A stretch of 38,674 nucleotides of DNA from positions 1-38,674 of the forward strand of contig JAKOVF010000403.1 in the NCBI GenBank assembly GCA_029782225.1. Direction: 5' to 3'. Position numbers and translations under genes: made by a program. Below, one piece after another: positions 31,102-38,551 of the stretch. Position 1 is the stretch's first letter; each line of letters begins with the position of its first letter. The notes beneath the pieces are model-generated. The model saw only the letters and a list, made by a program, of their open reading frames with translations. It ran no database searches and was not told the DNA's origin. The stretch is from Chloroflexota bacterium (lineage in GTDB: Bacteria; Chloroflexota; Anaerolineae; Anaerolineales; Villigracilaceae).

Positions 31102-32265
31102 TTACAAAGTGTCGACTGAAGAAGAATTCAACAAAGCCCGGATGATGCGCTCGGCCGCGAAACCGTCGCCATACGGATTCGACGCCTTTGCCATTTCCGC
31201 ATAAGCGGACTCATCGTTTAGCAGGCGCTTCGCCTCCCGGACGATGCGGCTAGTTTCTGTTCCCACGAGCTTGAGCGTCCCTGCCGCGACCCCCTCCGGC
31301 CTTTCGGTCACCTCGCGCAGGACGAGCACCGGGACGCCAAAGGCCGGTGCTTCCTCCTGAATGCCGCCGGAATCCGTCAGGATGATTCTTGCCCGCTTCA
31401 TCAGCGTCACCAGCGGCAAATAATCCTGTGGAGGCAGGAGAGTGATGTGTTCCACGCCGTTCAGCAATCGGTAGACGGGCTCCTGCACATTGGGATTGAG
31501 ATGCACCGGATAGACGATTTCCACATTCCCGCAGGCAGCCAGTTCTTTGAGCGCCCGGCAGATATTTTCGAGCGGTTGACCAAAGTTTTCGCGGCGATGG
31601 GCTGTGACCAGTAACAAGTTCCGAGCGGCGAGCGGTGAGTGACCTGTTACTGGTTTCTCAGCGCTTATTCCCAACTTATCCAATAATTTCCTGGTTTCCT
31701 CAGGCTCTTCCTGTTTTGCGACGAAATTGAGCGCATCAATGACCGGGTTGCCGGTGACAACAATGGCCGTATCAGGCACGTTCTCACGCAGCAGATTCTG
31801 GCGCGACCATGCTGTCGGTGCAAAGTGCAAATCGGCGGCCACACCGGCTACGCGGCGGTTGATCTCTTCGGGAAAAGGCTGCCACTTGTCATGAGTCCGC
31901 AGGCCGGCTTCCACGTGACCAAACTTGATGCGGCGGTAATACGAGAGCAGGGCGGTGATTGCGACCGTGGTTGTGTCGCCTTGCGCCAGCACCCAGTCGG
32001 GCTGGAAGTCGGTCAGAACGGGATCCAGCGCGGTGAAAATGGAGGCGCTCAGTTCGGCCAGAGACTGATCATCGCGCATCAGGTCAAGGTCATAATCAGG
32101 TTGGATCTCGAACAGATCCAGGACCTGGTCGAGCATCTGACGGTGCTGTGCGGTAACACACACGCGCGACTCGACGCCCGCGGTTTGTTTGAGCAGCCGG
32201 ACAATAGGAGCCATTTTCACGGCTTCCGGGCGCGTGCCGAAGACAGATAAGATGCGAAGGGTCAT
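31102..32265 (-). CDS. wecB: UDP-N-acetylglucosamine 2-epimerase (non-hydrolysing)
   Basis: The 387-aa cytoplasmic enzyme converts UDP-GlcNAc to UDP-ManNAc. Typical motifs are SVFGTRPEAVKMAPIVRLLK, AQGDTTTV, FGHVEAGLRT, TAHRRENFGQPLENI and ILTDSGGIQEEAPAFGVPVL. Residues 205-220 (VTGHSPLAARN region), just before the TAHRREN strand, are encoded by a 48-bp palindrome made of 7-bp units and are absent from the family pattern as I know it, where the strand follows a short KxIL/VT stretch. No Shine-Dalgarno is visible. wecC lies upstream on the same strand, so the product should be oxidised to UDP-ManNAcA for surface glycan or cell-wall polymer. Confidence 0.93.
   Translation of the reverse strand: MTLRILSVFGTRPEAVKMAPIVRLLKQTAGVESRVCVTAQHRQMLDQVLDLFEIQPDYDLDLMRDDQSLAELSASIFTALDPVLTDFQPDWVLAQGDTTTVAITALLSYYRRIKFGHVEAGLRTHDKWQPFPEEINRRVAGVAADLHFAPTAWSRQNLLRENVPDTAIVVTGNPVIDALNFVAKQEEPEETRKLLDKLGISAEKPVTGHSPLAARNLLLVTAHRRENFGQPLENICRALKELAACGNVEIVYPVHLNPNVQEPVYRLLNGVEHITLLPPQDYLPLVTLMKRARIILTDSGGIQEEAPAFGVPVLVLREVTERPEGVAAGTLKLVGTETSRIVREAKRLLNDESAYAEMAKASNPYGDGFAAERIIRALLNSSSVDTL
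31607..31654. repeat. 48-bp palindromic element inside wecB
   Basis: Perfect 10-bp arms, ACCAGTAACA (31607-31616) and TGTTACTGGT (31645-31654), enclose 28 nt. On the plus strand the element divides into 7-bp units: ACCAGTA, ACAAGTT, CCGAGCG, GCGAGCG, GTGAGTG. Its length is a multiple of three and it is read through in frame as part of WecB. Confidence 0.8.
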
Positions 32266-32274
32266 GAATACATC

Positions 32275-32326
32275 AAACAGGTAAGCAAGTAGACCGGTGA
32301 GACCTGGTTTTGCTGTGTACCTGTTT
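32275..32326. repeat. Intergenic inverted repeat of 8-bp units between wecC and wecB
   Basis: Outer arms AAACAGGTA (32275-32283) and TACCTGTTT (32318-32326) are perfect over 9 bp. The left side reads as 8-bp units AACAGGTA, AGCAAGTA, GACCGGTG; the right side, on the other strand, as AAGTAAAC, AGGTACAC, AGCAAAAC. It fills most of the 67-bp gap between the two genes. Confidence 0.75.
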
Positions 32327-32332
32327 ACTTTC

Positions 32333-33637
32333 CTATTTCCTCACCCCGAGTCGGAAAACGTTGAAGCCAGCAGATTGCCATTTTGCCGCGTCCCAGGCAT
32401 TGACCGTGTCGAGCACCAGCCGCGCCGGGGTTTGCTGTGCAACTTGCGTTGGCTCCAATTCACGAAATTCCGTGTGGTTGACAAGAAGGAGGATAGCGTC
32501 AGCATCTTTGAGAGCGGCATCGAATGAAGAAGCCATCTCGATGCCCGGCATGTTTGCCGTAGGTTTGAACGGCTCCCAGGCCTTCACCTGTGCGCCTTGC
32601 TTTTGGAGCAAGTGGACGACTTCCGTAGCGGGTGATTCGCGCAGGTCATCCACATCAGGCTTGTAGGCGAGGCCGAGCGCGGCGATCTTTTTGCCTTTGA
32701 GGTCACCGAACGCCTGTTTTGCTTTCTCCACGACGAAATGAGGCTGCCCGTCATTGACTGCACGCGCATTGTAGATGAGCGGTGTCAATTCCGGCGCGGT
32801 TTCTACGAAGAACCACGGATCAACGCTGATGCAGTGACCGCCAACGCCGGGTCCGGGGCTGAGGATGTTTATCCGAGGATGGAGGTTGGCAAGCTGGATC
32901 GCCTCCCACACATCCACGCCAAATTTCTCGGCGAGACGGGCGAATTCGTTCGCGATGGCAATGTTGACGTCGCGGGTGGTATTCTCCATCAATTTGACCA
33001 TCTCGGCAGTGGTTGCATCCGTGTCAATAATCTGGCCGTGAACAAATGTTGCGTACAGGTCATGCCCTGCTTTGGCCGATTCGGGTGTGAGGCCGCCGAT
33101 CACGCGCGCATTCTCGATCAGCTCGCGCAAAATTTGGCCCGGCAGCACACGTTCGGGCGAATAGCACAGGAAGAAATCGGAACCGGCTTTCAGCCCGGAT
33201 TTCTCCAAAATGGGGGCGACCAGATCGACGGTCGTGCGCGGCGGCGAGGTGGATTCCAGAACGACGAGATTCCCTTTGCGAAGATAGGGAACGATGGCCT
33301 CCGTCGCGGACTTGACGGCGGTCATATCCGCCAGCTTGTATTTCCTCCCCTCATAATCGCCAAATTCCCCGTCACAAAAAGGAGTTGGCACTGCAATGAG
33401 GAAGGCGTCCGCTTCTTCGGGCCGGGTGGAAACTGTGAGGTTGCCGGAGTTGATCGCGGCTTCAACCACGGTCCGCAGACCGGGCTCGTGGATGTGGATG
33501 TCACCCTTTTGAAGGGTTTGGATGATATTTGCATTGACATCCACCCCAAGGACTTTGATACCGTTGGTTGCAAACGTGGAAGCCGTGGGCAGGCCGATAT
33601 AGCCCAGGCCCATGACACAAATCTTGTTGAATTTCAC
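32333..33637 (-). CDS. wecC: UDP-N-acetyl-D-mannosamine dehydrogenase
   Basis: The 434-aa enzyme oxidises UDP-ManNAc to UDP-ManNAcA in two NAD-dependent steps. Rossmann motif CVMGLGYIGLPTASTFA at the N-terminus is followed by DVNANIIQTLQKG, the EADAFLIAVPTP strand and VLESTSPPRTT. The catalytic Cys is in PGVGGHCISVDPWF (about C268). The C-terminal UDP-binding domain shows IAALGLAYKPDVDDLRESPA. The length is normal. AAGGAG before the ATG and TATAAT at 33683-33678 mark the start. Together with wecB it supplies a charged sugar nucleotide, but no glycosyltransferase is present in the window. Confidence 0.94.
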   Translation of the reverse strand: MKFNKICVMGLGYIGLPTASTFATNGIKVLGVDVNANIIQTLQKGDIHIHEPGLRTVVEAAINSGNLTVSTRPEEADAFLIAVPTPFCDGEFGDYEGRKYKLADMTAVKSATEAIVPYLRKGNLVVLESTSPPRTTVDLVAPILEKSGLKAGSDFFLCYSPERVLPGQILRELIENARVIGGLTPESAKAGHDLYATFVHGQIIDTDATTAEMVKLMENTTRDVNIAIANEFARLAEKFGVDVWEAIQLANLHPRINILSPGPGVGGHCISVDPWFFVETAPELTPLIYNARAVNDGQPHFVVEKAKQAFGDLKGKKIAALGLAYKPDVDDLRESPATEVVHLLQKQGAQVKAWEPFKPTANMPGIEMASSFDAALKDADAILLLVNHTEFRELEPTQVAQQTPARLVLDTVNAWDAAKWQSAGFNVFRLGVRK

Positions 33638-33677
33638 TTGAACTCCTTAGTGGAGGGATTATCCTGTGGCGGGGCTT

Positions 33678-33683
33678 ATTATA
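33678..33683 (-). promoter_or_regulatory. -10 box of the wecC-wecB operon
   Basis: TATAAT on the minus strand is 40 bp before the wecC ATG, with AAGGAG near the start. No clear -35. Confidence 0.5.
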
Positions 33684-33760
33684 CAACGAGGCAGTGCGTC
33701 CGCCTGTACAACCTGCAGCCACACATTCCGTATGTAGAATCGAAAACCGTGTCTTTGTTG

Positions 33761-33766
33761 TATAAT
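33761..33766 (+). promoter_or_regulatory. -10 box of the nfeD-slipin operon
   Basis: TATAAT ends 14 nt before the ATG at 33781. GGAGG lies between, so the leader would be about 7 nt and the ribosome site sits very near the 5' end. Confidence 0.5.
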
Positions 33767-33780
33767 GAATTGGAGGCGCT

Positions 33781-34386
33781 ATGGATTTCCTTCTTGATCC
33801 CAACGTTGCTTACCTCATCCTTCTGGCAGGTGTTTTGCTGGTGATGATGGCAATCGTGACGCCAGGGACAGGATTGTTCGAAGTGGGGGCTTTTTTCTGC
33901 CTGGTCCTGGCTGGATACGCGGTTTACAACCTTTCGATCAACTGGTGGGCATTGATTGTGATTGGCTTGAGCATCCTCCCGTTTATATATGCCATTCAGA
34001 AACCAAAGCGCGAAGTGTTCCTGGGGCTGGCAATCCTGTTACTCATGGTTGGCTCCGTTTTTCTCTTTGCCCGCGAAAATGGACGTCCCGCCGTAAATCC
34101 ATTCCTGGCGGTTGTGGCTTCGGCGCTGGTGGCGGCCTTCTTGTGGATCGCGGTTCGAAAATCCATCCAGGCAGCCGGTTTGCGTCCGACCCACGACCTT
34201 GAAGGGATCGTTGGACGGGCGGGAGAAACCCGTACCGAGGTACATGACGATGGCAGCGTACAGGTGAACGGTGAATTATGGAGTGCCCGCAGCGCGGAGA
34301 CCATTCCACCGGGCAGCCACATTCGGGTCGTACGTCGCGAGGGATTTGTCCTCGTCGTAGAAAAAGATGGTTCATCGAAATCCTAG
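33781..34386 (+). CDS. NfeD-family membrane protein
   Basis: The 201-aa protein has several membrane helices (first about 9-27, then clusters to about 125) and a C-terminal OB-fold-like NfeD domain (about 138-200: LEGIVGRAGETRTEVHDDGS, then VNGELWSARS and IRVVRREGFVLVVE). It lacks the N-terminal ClpP-like serine protease domain of the long NfeD form. NfeD and slipin genes are usually paired, and here slipin follows after 20 bp. The pair is thought to build and regulate SPFH microdomains in the membrane. Confidence 0.92.
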   Translation: MDFLLDPNVAYLILLAGVLLVMMAIVTPGTGLFEVGAFFCLVLAGYAVYNLSINWWALIVIGLSILPFIYAIQKPKREVFLGLAILLLMVGSVFLFARENGRPAVNPFLAVVASALVAAFLWIAVRKSIQAAGLRPTHDLEGIVGRAGETRTEVHDDGSVQVNGELWSARSAETIPPGSHIRVVRREGFVLVVEKDGSSKS

Positions 34387-34406
34387 TTTTCAGAGAGGAG
34401 CAAGTT

Positions 34407-35312
34407 ATGAATAGCGTTTTTGGCGGCAGTCTGCTCTGTATCATTGGTGCTGTGGTTATCATTGGCCTGATTTTTGTGGCTAATGCGATCCGGATCGTCC
34501 CTGAATATCAACGTCTCGTTGTTTTTCGCCTCGGTCGTTGTGTCGGTGCGCGCGGACCGGGAATTGTGTTTCTTGTCCCGGTGATTGACCGCGCTGTAAA
34601 AGTCGATTTGCGCGAGCAGGTGCGCGAGGTTCCTCATCAGACCTCCATCACCAAGGACAATGCTCCGATCTCGATTGACTTCCTGTGGTATTACAAGGTG
34701 CTTGACCCGGCCGAATCTGTGCTGCAGGTCGGGAACTTTGAGTCCGCTGCGGCTGGTATCGCGGCGACCACGCTCCGTGCCGTTATCGGTGGTATTCCAC
34801 TCGACGATGTGCTCTCGGAACGAGAACATATCAACAATATGCTCCGCACCCGCCTCGACGAAGTGACCGAGCGCTGGGGTGTCAAAGTGACCAATGTCGA
34901 GATCCGCGAGATCATCCCGCCACGCGAAGTCCAGGATGCCATGAACCGCCAGATGTCCGCGGAACGCATCCGCCGTGCAGTGGTGACCGAATCCACTGGT
35001 ACGCGCGAGGCCGCCATCAACGTCGCTGAAGGCGAGAAGCAGTCCAACATCCTGCGGGCAGAAGGCCAGAAGCAGTCGGCCATCCTCCAGGCAGAGGGCG
35101 AGCGCCAGTCGCAGCTCTTGCGCGCGGAAGGTTTTGCACAGGCGCTTGAAGCCATCTTCAATGCTGCGAAGACCGTTGATCAGAAGACCATGACCCTGCA
35201 GTATTTTGAAACGCTCAAGCAGATTGGCAGCAGCCCTTCGACCAAGTACATCTTCCCGATGGAGTTTACGAGCCTGCTCGATAACTTCCTTGGGAAGGAT
35301 GCTAAAAAGTAA
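34407..35312 (+). CDS. Slipin/stomatin-like SPFH protein
   Basis: The 301-aa protein starts at the ATG at 34407, chosen because GAGAGGAG precedes it and the hydrophobic N-terminus begins here; the frame is open upstream but out of context there. A membrane helix (about 8-27) is followed by the SPFH domain (EYQRLVVFRLGRCVGARGPG, DVLSEREHINNMLRTRLDEV, VTNVEIREIIPPREVQDAMN). A C-terminal helical part repeats AEG units (EGEKQSNILRAEG, EGQKQSAILQAEG, EGERQSQLLRAEG). Slipins form oligomeric membrane scaffolds and pair with NfeD. A terminator follows the gene. Confidence 0.94.
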   Translation: MNSVFGGSLLCIIGAVVIIGLIFVANAIRIVPEYQRLVVFRLGRCVGARGPGIVFLVPVIDRAVKVDLREQVREVPHQTSITKDNAPISIDFLWYYKVLDPAESVLQVGNFESAAAGIAATTLRAVIGGIPLDDVLSEREHINNMLRTRLDEVTERWGVKVTNVEIREIIPPREVQDAMNRQMSAERIRRAVVTESTGTREAAINVAEGEKQSNILRAEGQKQSAILQAEGERQSQLLRAEGFAQALEAIFNAAKTVDQKTMTLQYFETLKQIGSSPSTKYIFPMEFTSLLDNFLGKDAKK

Positions 35313-35328
35313 TAAATCGTGTCGCACG

Positions 35329-35373
35329 AAACAGATGCGCCTGTAGTTCAACTGCAGGCGCATCTGTTTAATT
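35329..35373 (+). terminator. Intrinsic terminator of the nfeD-slipin operon
   Basis: A perfect 15-bp stem (35329-35343 with 35355-35369) encloses an 11-nt loop, followed by TTTAATTT. It lies directly before the -10 box of the GNAT gene. Confidence 0.88.
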
Positions 35374-35376
35374 TGA

Positions 35377-35382
35377 TACAAT
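35377..35382 (+). promoter_or_regulatory. -10 box immediately upstream of the GNAT gene (leaderless)
   Basis: TACAAT ends 10 nt before the ATG at 35393. No Shine-Dalgarno is visible in the intervening CCCAGAATCT. Confidence 0.5.
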
Positions 35383-35392
35383 CCCAGAATCT

Positions 35393-35824
35393 ATGGAAAT
35401 TGTCCCTGCTTCCCTGCGCGACCTGGGGGCGCTCCGTAAGTTGGAGCATGAGTGTTTTGGAAAAGATGCGTGGCCCTTGCTGGATTTGATCGCGGTCCTG
35501 ACTTATTCCGAAGTTGTCCGACTGAAAGCGGTGGTGGACTCCAAAATGGTCGGATTTGTGGCTGGAGATCCGCGTCCGCGCGACGGGTGGGCCTGGATCG
35601 CCACCATCGGGGTTGACCCGGCCTACCAGCGACGCGGGATCGGCCGTACCCTGCTGCGTGCCTGTGAGAACGAACTGAACATTTCGCGCGTGCGCTTGAC
35701 GGTGCGCATCTCGAATTCCGCCGCCATCACCATGTACGAAAAGGAAGGTTATCAAACCATTGATATTTGGAAAGGATATTATCACGACGGTGAGGATGGT
35801 ATGGTCATGGAGAAGGTCTTATAG
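35393..35824 (+). CDS. GNAT-family N-acetyltransferase (RimI-like)
   Basis: The 143-aa protein is a single GNAT domain with the acetyl-CoA loop YQRRGIGRTLLRACE (about 79-93), preceded by WIATIGVDP. A later RLTVRISNSAAITMYEKEGY strand-turn is typical of RimI-type enzymes that acetylate N-terminal residues of proteins. Whether the substrate is ribosomal protein S18 or something else cannot be told. It is apparently leaderless and is followed 38 bp later by RNase D with its own promoter. Confidence 0.88.
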   Translation: MEIVPASLRDLGALRKLEHECFGKDAWPLLDLIAVLTYSEVVRLKAVVDSKMVGFVAGDPRPRDGWAWIATIGVDPAYQRRGIGRTLLRACENELNISRVRLTVRISNSAAITMYEKEGYQTIDIWKGYYHDGEDGMVMEKVL

Positions 35825-35848
35825 GATAGAGCCGCGCGTCATCGGGCT

Positions 35849-35854
35849 TATAAT
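35849..35854 (+). promoter_or_regulatory. -10 box immediately upstream of rnd (leaderless)
   Basis: A perfect TATAAT ends 8 nt before the ATG at 35863, with no ribosome binding site in TTGCCAAT. No -35 was recognised. Confidence 0.6.
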
Positions 35855-35862
35855 TTGCCAAT

Positions 35863-36999
35863 ATGCGTGAGAAATTACCGCCGCCCATCTGGGTAAATAC
35901 AAAGCCAGCCCTGCAAAAAATGCTGGAGGATCTGTATCACCTGCCGCGTATTGCCGTGGATACCGAATCCAACAGCATGCACGCTTATCGTGAGCAAGTA
36001 TGTCTGGTGCAGTTCTCCTCCCCGAAGTATGACTACCTGGTTGACCCGCTCGAATTGACCGACCTGAGTCCCCTTGGCCCCATTTTCAAGAATCCAAAAA
36101 TCGAGAAGATATTCCATGCCGCGGAATATGACCTGATCTGTTTGCGGCGGGACTTTGGTTTTACGTTCGCCAACCTGTTCGATACGATGCAGGCCGCGCG
36201 AACACTGGGATATCCGGCCGTGGGATTGGATCGGCTGCTCGGTGATAAGTTCGGGATCGAACTGGACAAACGGCACCAAAAGGCCAACTGGGCCGCCAGG
36301 CCGCTAACCGCGGAGCAAATCCACTATGCTCGGCTCGATACTCATTACCTGTTCCAGTTACGCGATGTGATGGAAAAGGAATTGCGCGAGAAGGGACGCT
36401 GGCGCGTAGCACTCGAAGATTTTGCGCGCGCCTGTCAGTTTGATAATTCGCGGGGAAAAACCAACGGCGGAAGTTGGGAACGTTTCGCCTCGCGGAAGGA
36501 TTTGTCTGTGCGCGAGCTGACCATTCTTGCCGAGTTGTGTGACTGGCGCGATGCGGAAGCTGAGAGATTGAACCGTCCCGTCTATAAAGTGCTGGGCGAG
36601 GACCTGTTGCTCGAACTGGCGAAGAATGCTCCCACTCATCTGGTCGATCTATCCGGGCTTGGGTTGAGCGAACGCCAGATCAATCTTTGGGGACGCGATC
36701 TGTTGGATGCGATCCGGCGCGGGGTCGAGGCACAGCCGGTGGAGCGGAAGCCCTCCAAACGTCAGGATGATGCGGTGCTTCGGCGGCTGGATAAATTAAA
36801 AGCGTGGAGAAAAAAGGTGGGGCAGGAATTGGGCGTTGAGTCTGATATCGTCCTGCCGAAATCCTACCTGCTGGCGCTGGCAGAGAATCCGCCCAGAGAC
36901 CGCCGTGACCTGAATTCGATTTTGGAAGCCACACCTTCGCGCATGGAGCAATTCGGAAGCCAGATACTGAAGCTGCTGGGAGGCAGGGATGCGAATTAA
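35863..36999 (+). CDS. rnd: Ribonuclease D
   Basis: The 378-aa 3'-5' exoribonuclease trims tRNA and other small RNA 3' ends. The DEDDy exonuclease domain is complete: IAVDTESNSM (D33, E35), IFHAAEYDLICL (D90) and HYARLDTHYL (Y155, D159). Two HRDC-like helical domains follow (about 210-290, ILAELCDWRDAEAERLNRPV; and 300-375, RRLDKLKAWRKKVGQELG). The length fits the family. The start lacks a Shine-Dalgarno. It overlaps the MBL-fold gene by 11 bp, indicating a two-gene RNA-processing unit. Confidence 0.94.
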   Translation: MREKLPPPIWVNTKPALQKMLEDLYHLPRIAVDTESNSMHAYREQVCLVQFSSPKYDYLVDPLELTDLSPLGPIFKNPKIEKIFHAAEYDLICLRRDFGFTFANLFDTMQAARTLGYPAVGLDRLLGDKFGIELDKRHQKANWAARPLTAEQIHYARLDTHYLFQLRDVMEKELREKGRWRVALEDFARACQFDNSRGKTNGGSWERFASRKDLSVRELTILAELCDWRDAEAERLNRPVYKVLGEDLLLELAKNAPTHLVDLSGLGLSERQINLWGRDLLDAIRRGVEAQPVERKPSKRQDDAVLRRLDKLKAWRKKVGQELGVESDIVLPKSYLLALAENPPRDRRDLNSILEATPSRMEQFGSQILKLLGGRDAN

Positions 37000-38383
37000 T
37001 TTTCATGGCGCTGCACACACGGTAACGGGGAGTCAGCATCTGCTTGAGATCAATGGCTCGAGACTGCTTCTGGACTGCGGGTTGTATCAGGGTCGGCGCT
37101 CCGAGACTTATGAGCGCAACCTGAATTTCCCCTATGATCCACTCTCAGTGGACGCGGTGATCCTTTCGCATGCCCACATTGATCATTCCGGGAATCTGCC
37201 GAACCTGGTCAAGCAGGGTTATCGGGGCCCGATCTACGCCACGAAGGCGACGGTGGACCTGGTTGCCATCATGCTGCTGGATTCGGGTCACATCCAGGAA
37301 TCAGATGCGAAGTTCGTAAACGAGAAACCTTCGCGGCGCGGAAATGGGCCGGTCGAGCCGCTGTACACGCAGCAAGACGCGGCCGAGGTGGCGGAGTATC
37401 TGCACGGCGTGGATTATGGCACGACCTTCGAGCCGGTGCCCGGCGTGCTGGCGCGTTTTGTGGAGGCGGGTCATATCCTTGGTTCGGCGGCTGTCTCTCT
37501 GGAGATTCAGGAAAAGGGACGAAAGATTCGCCTGTGGTTTTCCGGCGATATTGGCCGTTTCAAACTGCCGCTCCTGCGCGATCCCGTCATGCCCGACCCG
37601 GTAGATTATATGATCATGGAAAGCACGTATGGCGATAAATCCCATGATGACCCCGAAGCGGCATTTATCAAGTTCCGCGATGTGGTCAAGCGCACCGTGG
37701 ACCGCGGTGGAAAGGTCATTGTGCCTGCCTTCGCCGTGGGACGCACGCAGGAGCTTGTCTACAACCTGAATGAAATGATGAGCGATGGCGATGTGCCGAT
37801 GATCCCGGTCTATGTGGATAGCCCACTTGCGGTGAACAGTACCCAGGTGTTCAGGCAGCACCCTGAGTGTTTTGATCCCGAGACCCGGCAGTTTGTGCAG
37901 GAGGCACGCCATCCGGCGCTTGATTTCAAGATGTTGACCTACATTCAGTCCGTGGATGATTCCAAGGCATTGAACGGACGCAAAGACCCGATGGTGATTA
38001 TCTCAGCTTCAGGCATGGCTGAGACAGGTCGCATTTTGCATCACCTCAAGAATAATATTGAGGACCCACGCAACACGGTTTGCATTGTTGGCTGGCAGGC
38101 GCCGGATACGCTGGGTCGTCGTCTGGTAGAAGCGGCGAAGGAAGTGAGAATTTACGGCGAGGTCTATGAATGTCGCGCTGAGGTTGCTACGATCAATGGT
38201 CTCTCCGCTCATGCAGGCCAGGATTTGCTGACAAAGTATGCTCTTTCGCCGGATGGGAGCGTCAGGCAGATTTATCTGGTCCACGCCGAGGAAAAACCTG
38301 CGACGGCCCTGATGGAGATTTTGAAAGCGAGGAAAATGGACCGCGTCCATTATCCGGATCTACACGAGAGCGTGGAGATTTAA
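36989..38383 (+). CDS. Beta-CASP metallo-beta-lactamase-fold RNA-processing protein
   Basis: The 464-aa protein combines an MBL fold and beta-CASP domain like CPSF73-type RNA nucleases. Zinc ligands are in LSHAHIDHSG (H61, H63, D65, H66), then EAGHILGSAA and WFSGDIGR. Beta-CASP motifs are VPAFAVGRTQELVYNL, IISASGMAETGRILHHL and INGLSAHAGQ. There is no KH domain, unlike archaeal CPSF. Likely activity is endo- or exoribonuclease. The start overlaps the rnd stop region by 11 bp, so translation is coupled. Confidence 0.93.
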   Translation: MRINFHGAAHTVTGSQHLLEINGSRLLLDCGLYQGRRSETYERNLNFPYDPLSVDAVILSHAHIDHSGNLPNLVKQGYRGPIYATKATVDLVAIMLLDSGHIQESDAKFVNEKPSRRGNGPVEPLYTQQDAAEVAEYLHGVDYGTTFEPVPGVLARFVEAGHILGSAAVSLEIQEKGRKIRLWFSGDIGRFKLPLLRDPVMPDPVDYMIMESTYGDKSHDDPEAAFIKFRDVVKRTVDRGGKVIVPAFAVGRTQELVYNLNEMMSDGDVPMIPVYVDSPLAVNSTQVFRQHPECFDPETRQFVQEARHPALDFKMLTYIQSVDDSKALNGRKDPMVIISASGMAETGRILHHLKNNIEDPRNTVCIVGWQAPDTLGRRLVEAAKEVRIYGEVYECRAEVATINGLSAHAGQDLLTKYALSPDGSVRQIYLVHAEEKPATALMEILKARKMDRVHYPDLHESVEI

Positions 38384-38385
38384 AA

Positions 38386-38491
38386 TATTCGCGTTCCCGA
38401 AGGCCGTTCCCCGCACCTGCGGTTCGGGGTCGGGACGATGTGAGTGGAGTGATCTGGTAGGCGAAAGCAGTCCCTCCGCTCAGGGCGAATA
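38386..38491 (+). other. Possible structured RNA region between the MBL gene and tRNA-Ser
   Basis: The 106-bp stretch is closed by TATTCGC and GCGAATA (7 bp perfect) and contains nested CCCCG/CGGGG and CCCGA/TCGGG stems. No known RNA family was recognised. It may be a transcript end structure or a novel small RNA. Confidence 0.3.
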
Positions 38492-38502
38492 ATAATTTCG
38501 GT

Positions 38503-38508
38503 TATAAT
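38503..38508 (+). promoter_or_regulatory. -10 box of tRNA-Ser
   Basis: A perfect TATAAT lies 43 bp upstream of the tRNA 5' end. No good -35 was found. Confidence 0.5.
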
Positions 38509-38523
38509 TTGCGCCGCTCTCCT

Positions 38524-38544
38524 CACGTGACACTTGGCACGTGA
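38524..38544 (+). repeat. 7-bp tandem units in the tRNA-Ser leader
   Basis: Three units, CACGTGA, CACTTGG and CACGTGA, are arranged in tandem; with the T at 38523 the first and third also form an inverted TCACGTG/CACGTGA pair. They lie between the promoter and the tRNA. Confidence 0.75.
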
Positions 38545-38551
38545 TACCTTT

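Noticed and set aside
32738..33844. 368-codon plus-strand reading frame over wecC
   Set aside because: It is antisense to wecC, has no recognisable domain, and arises from codon bias. The same holds for large antisense frames at 1722-2585 and 34383-35381.
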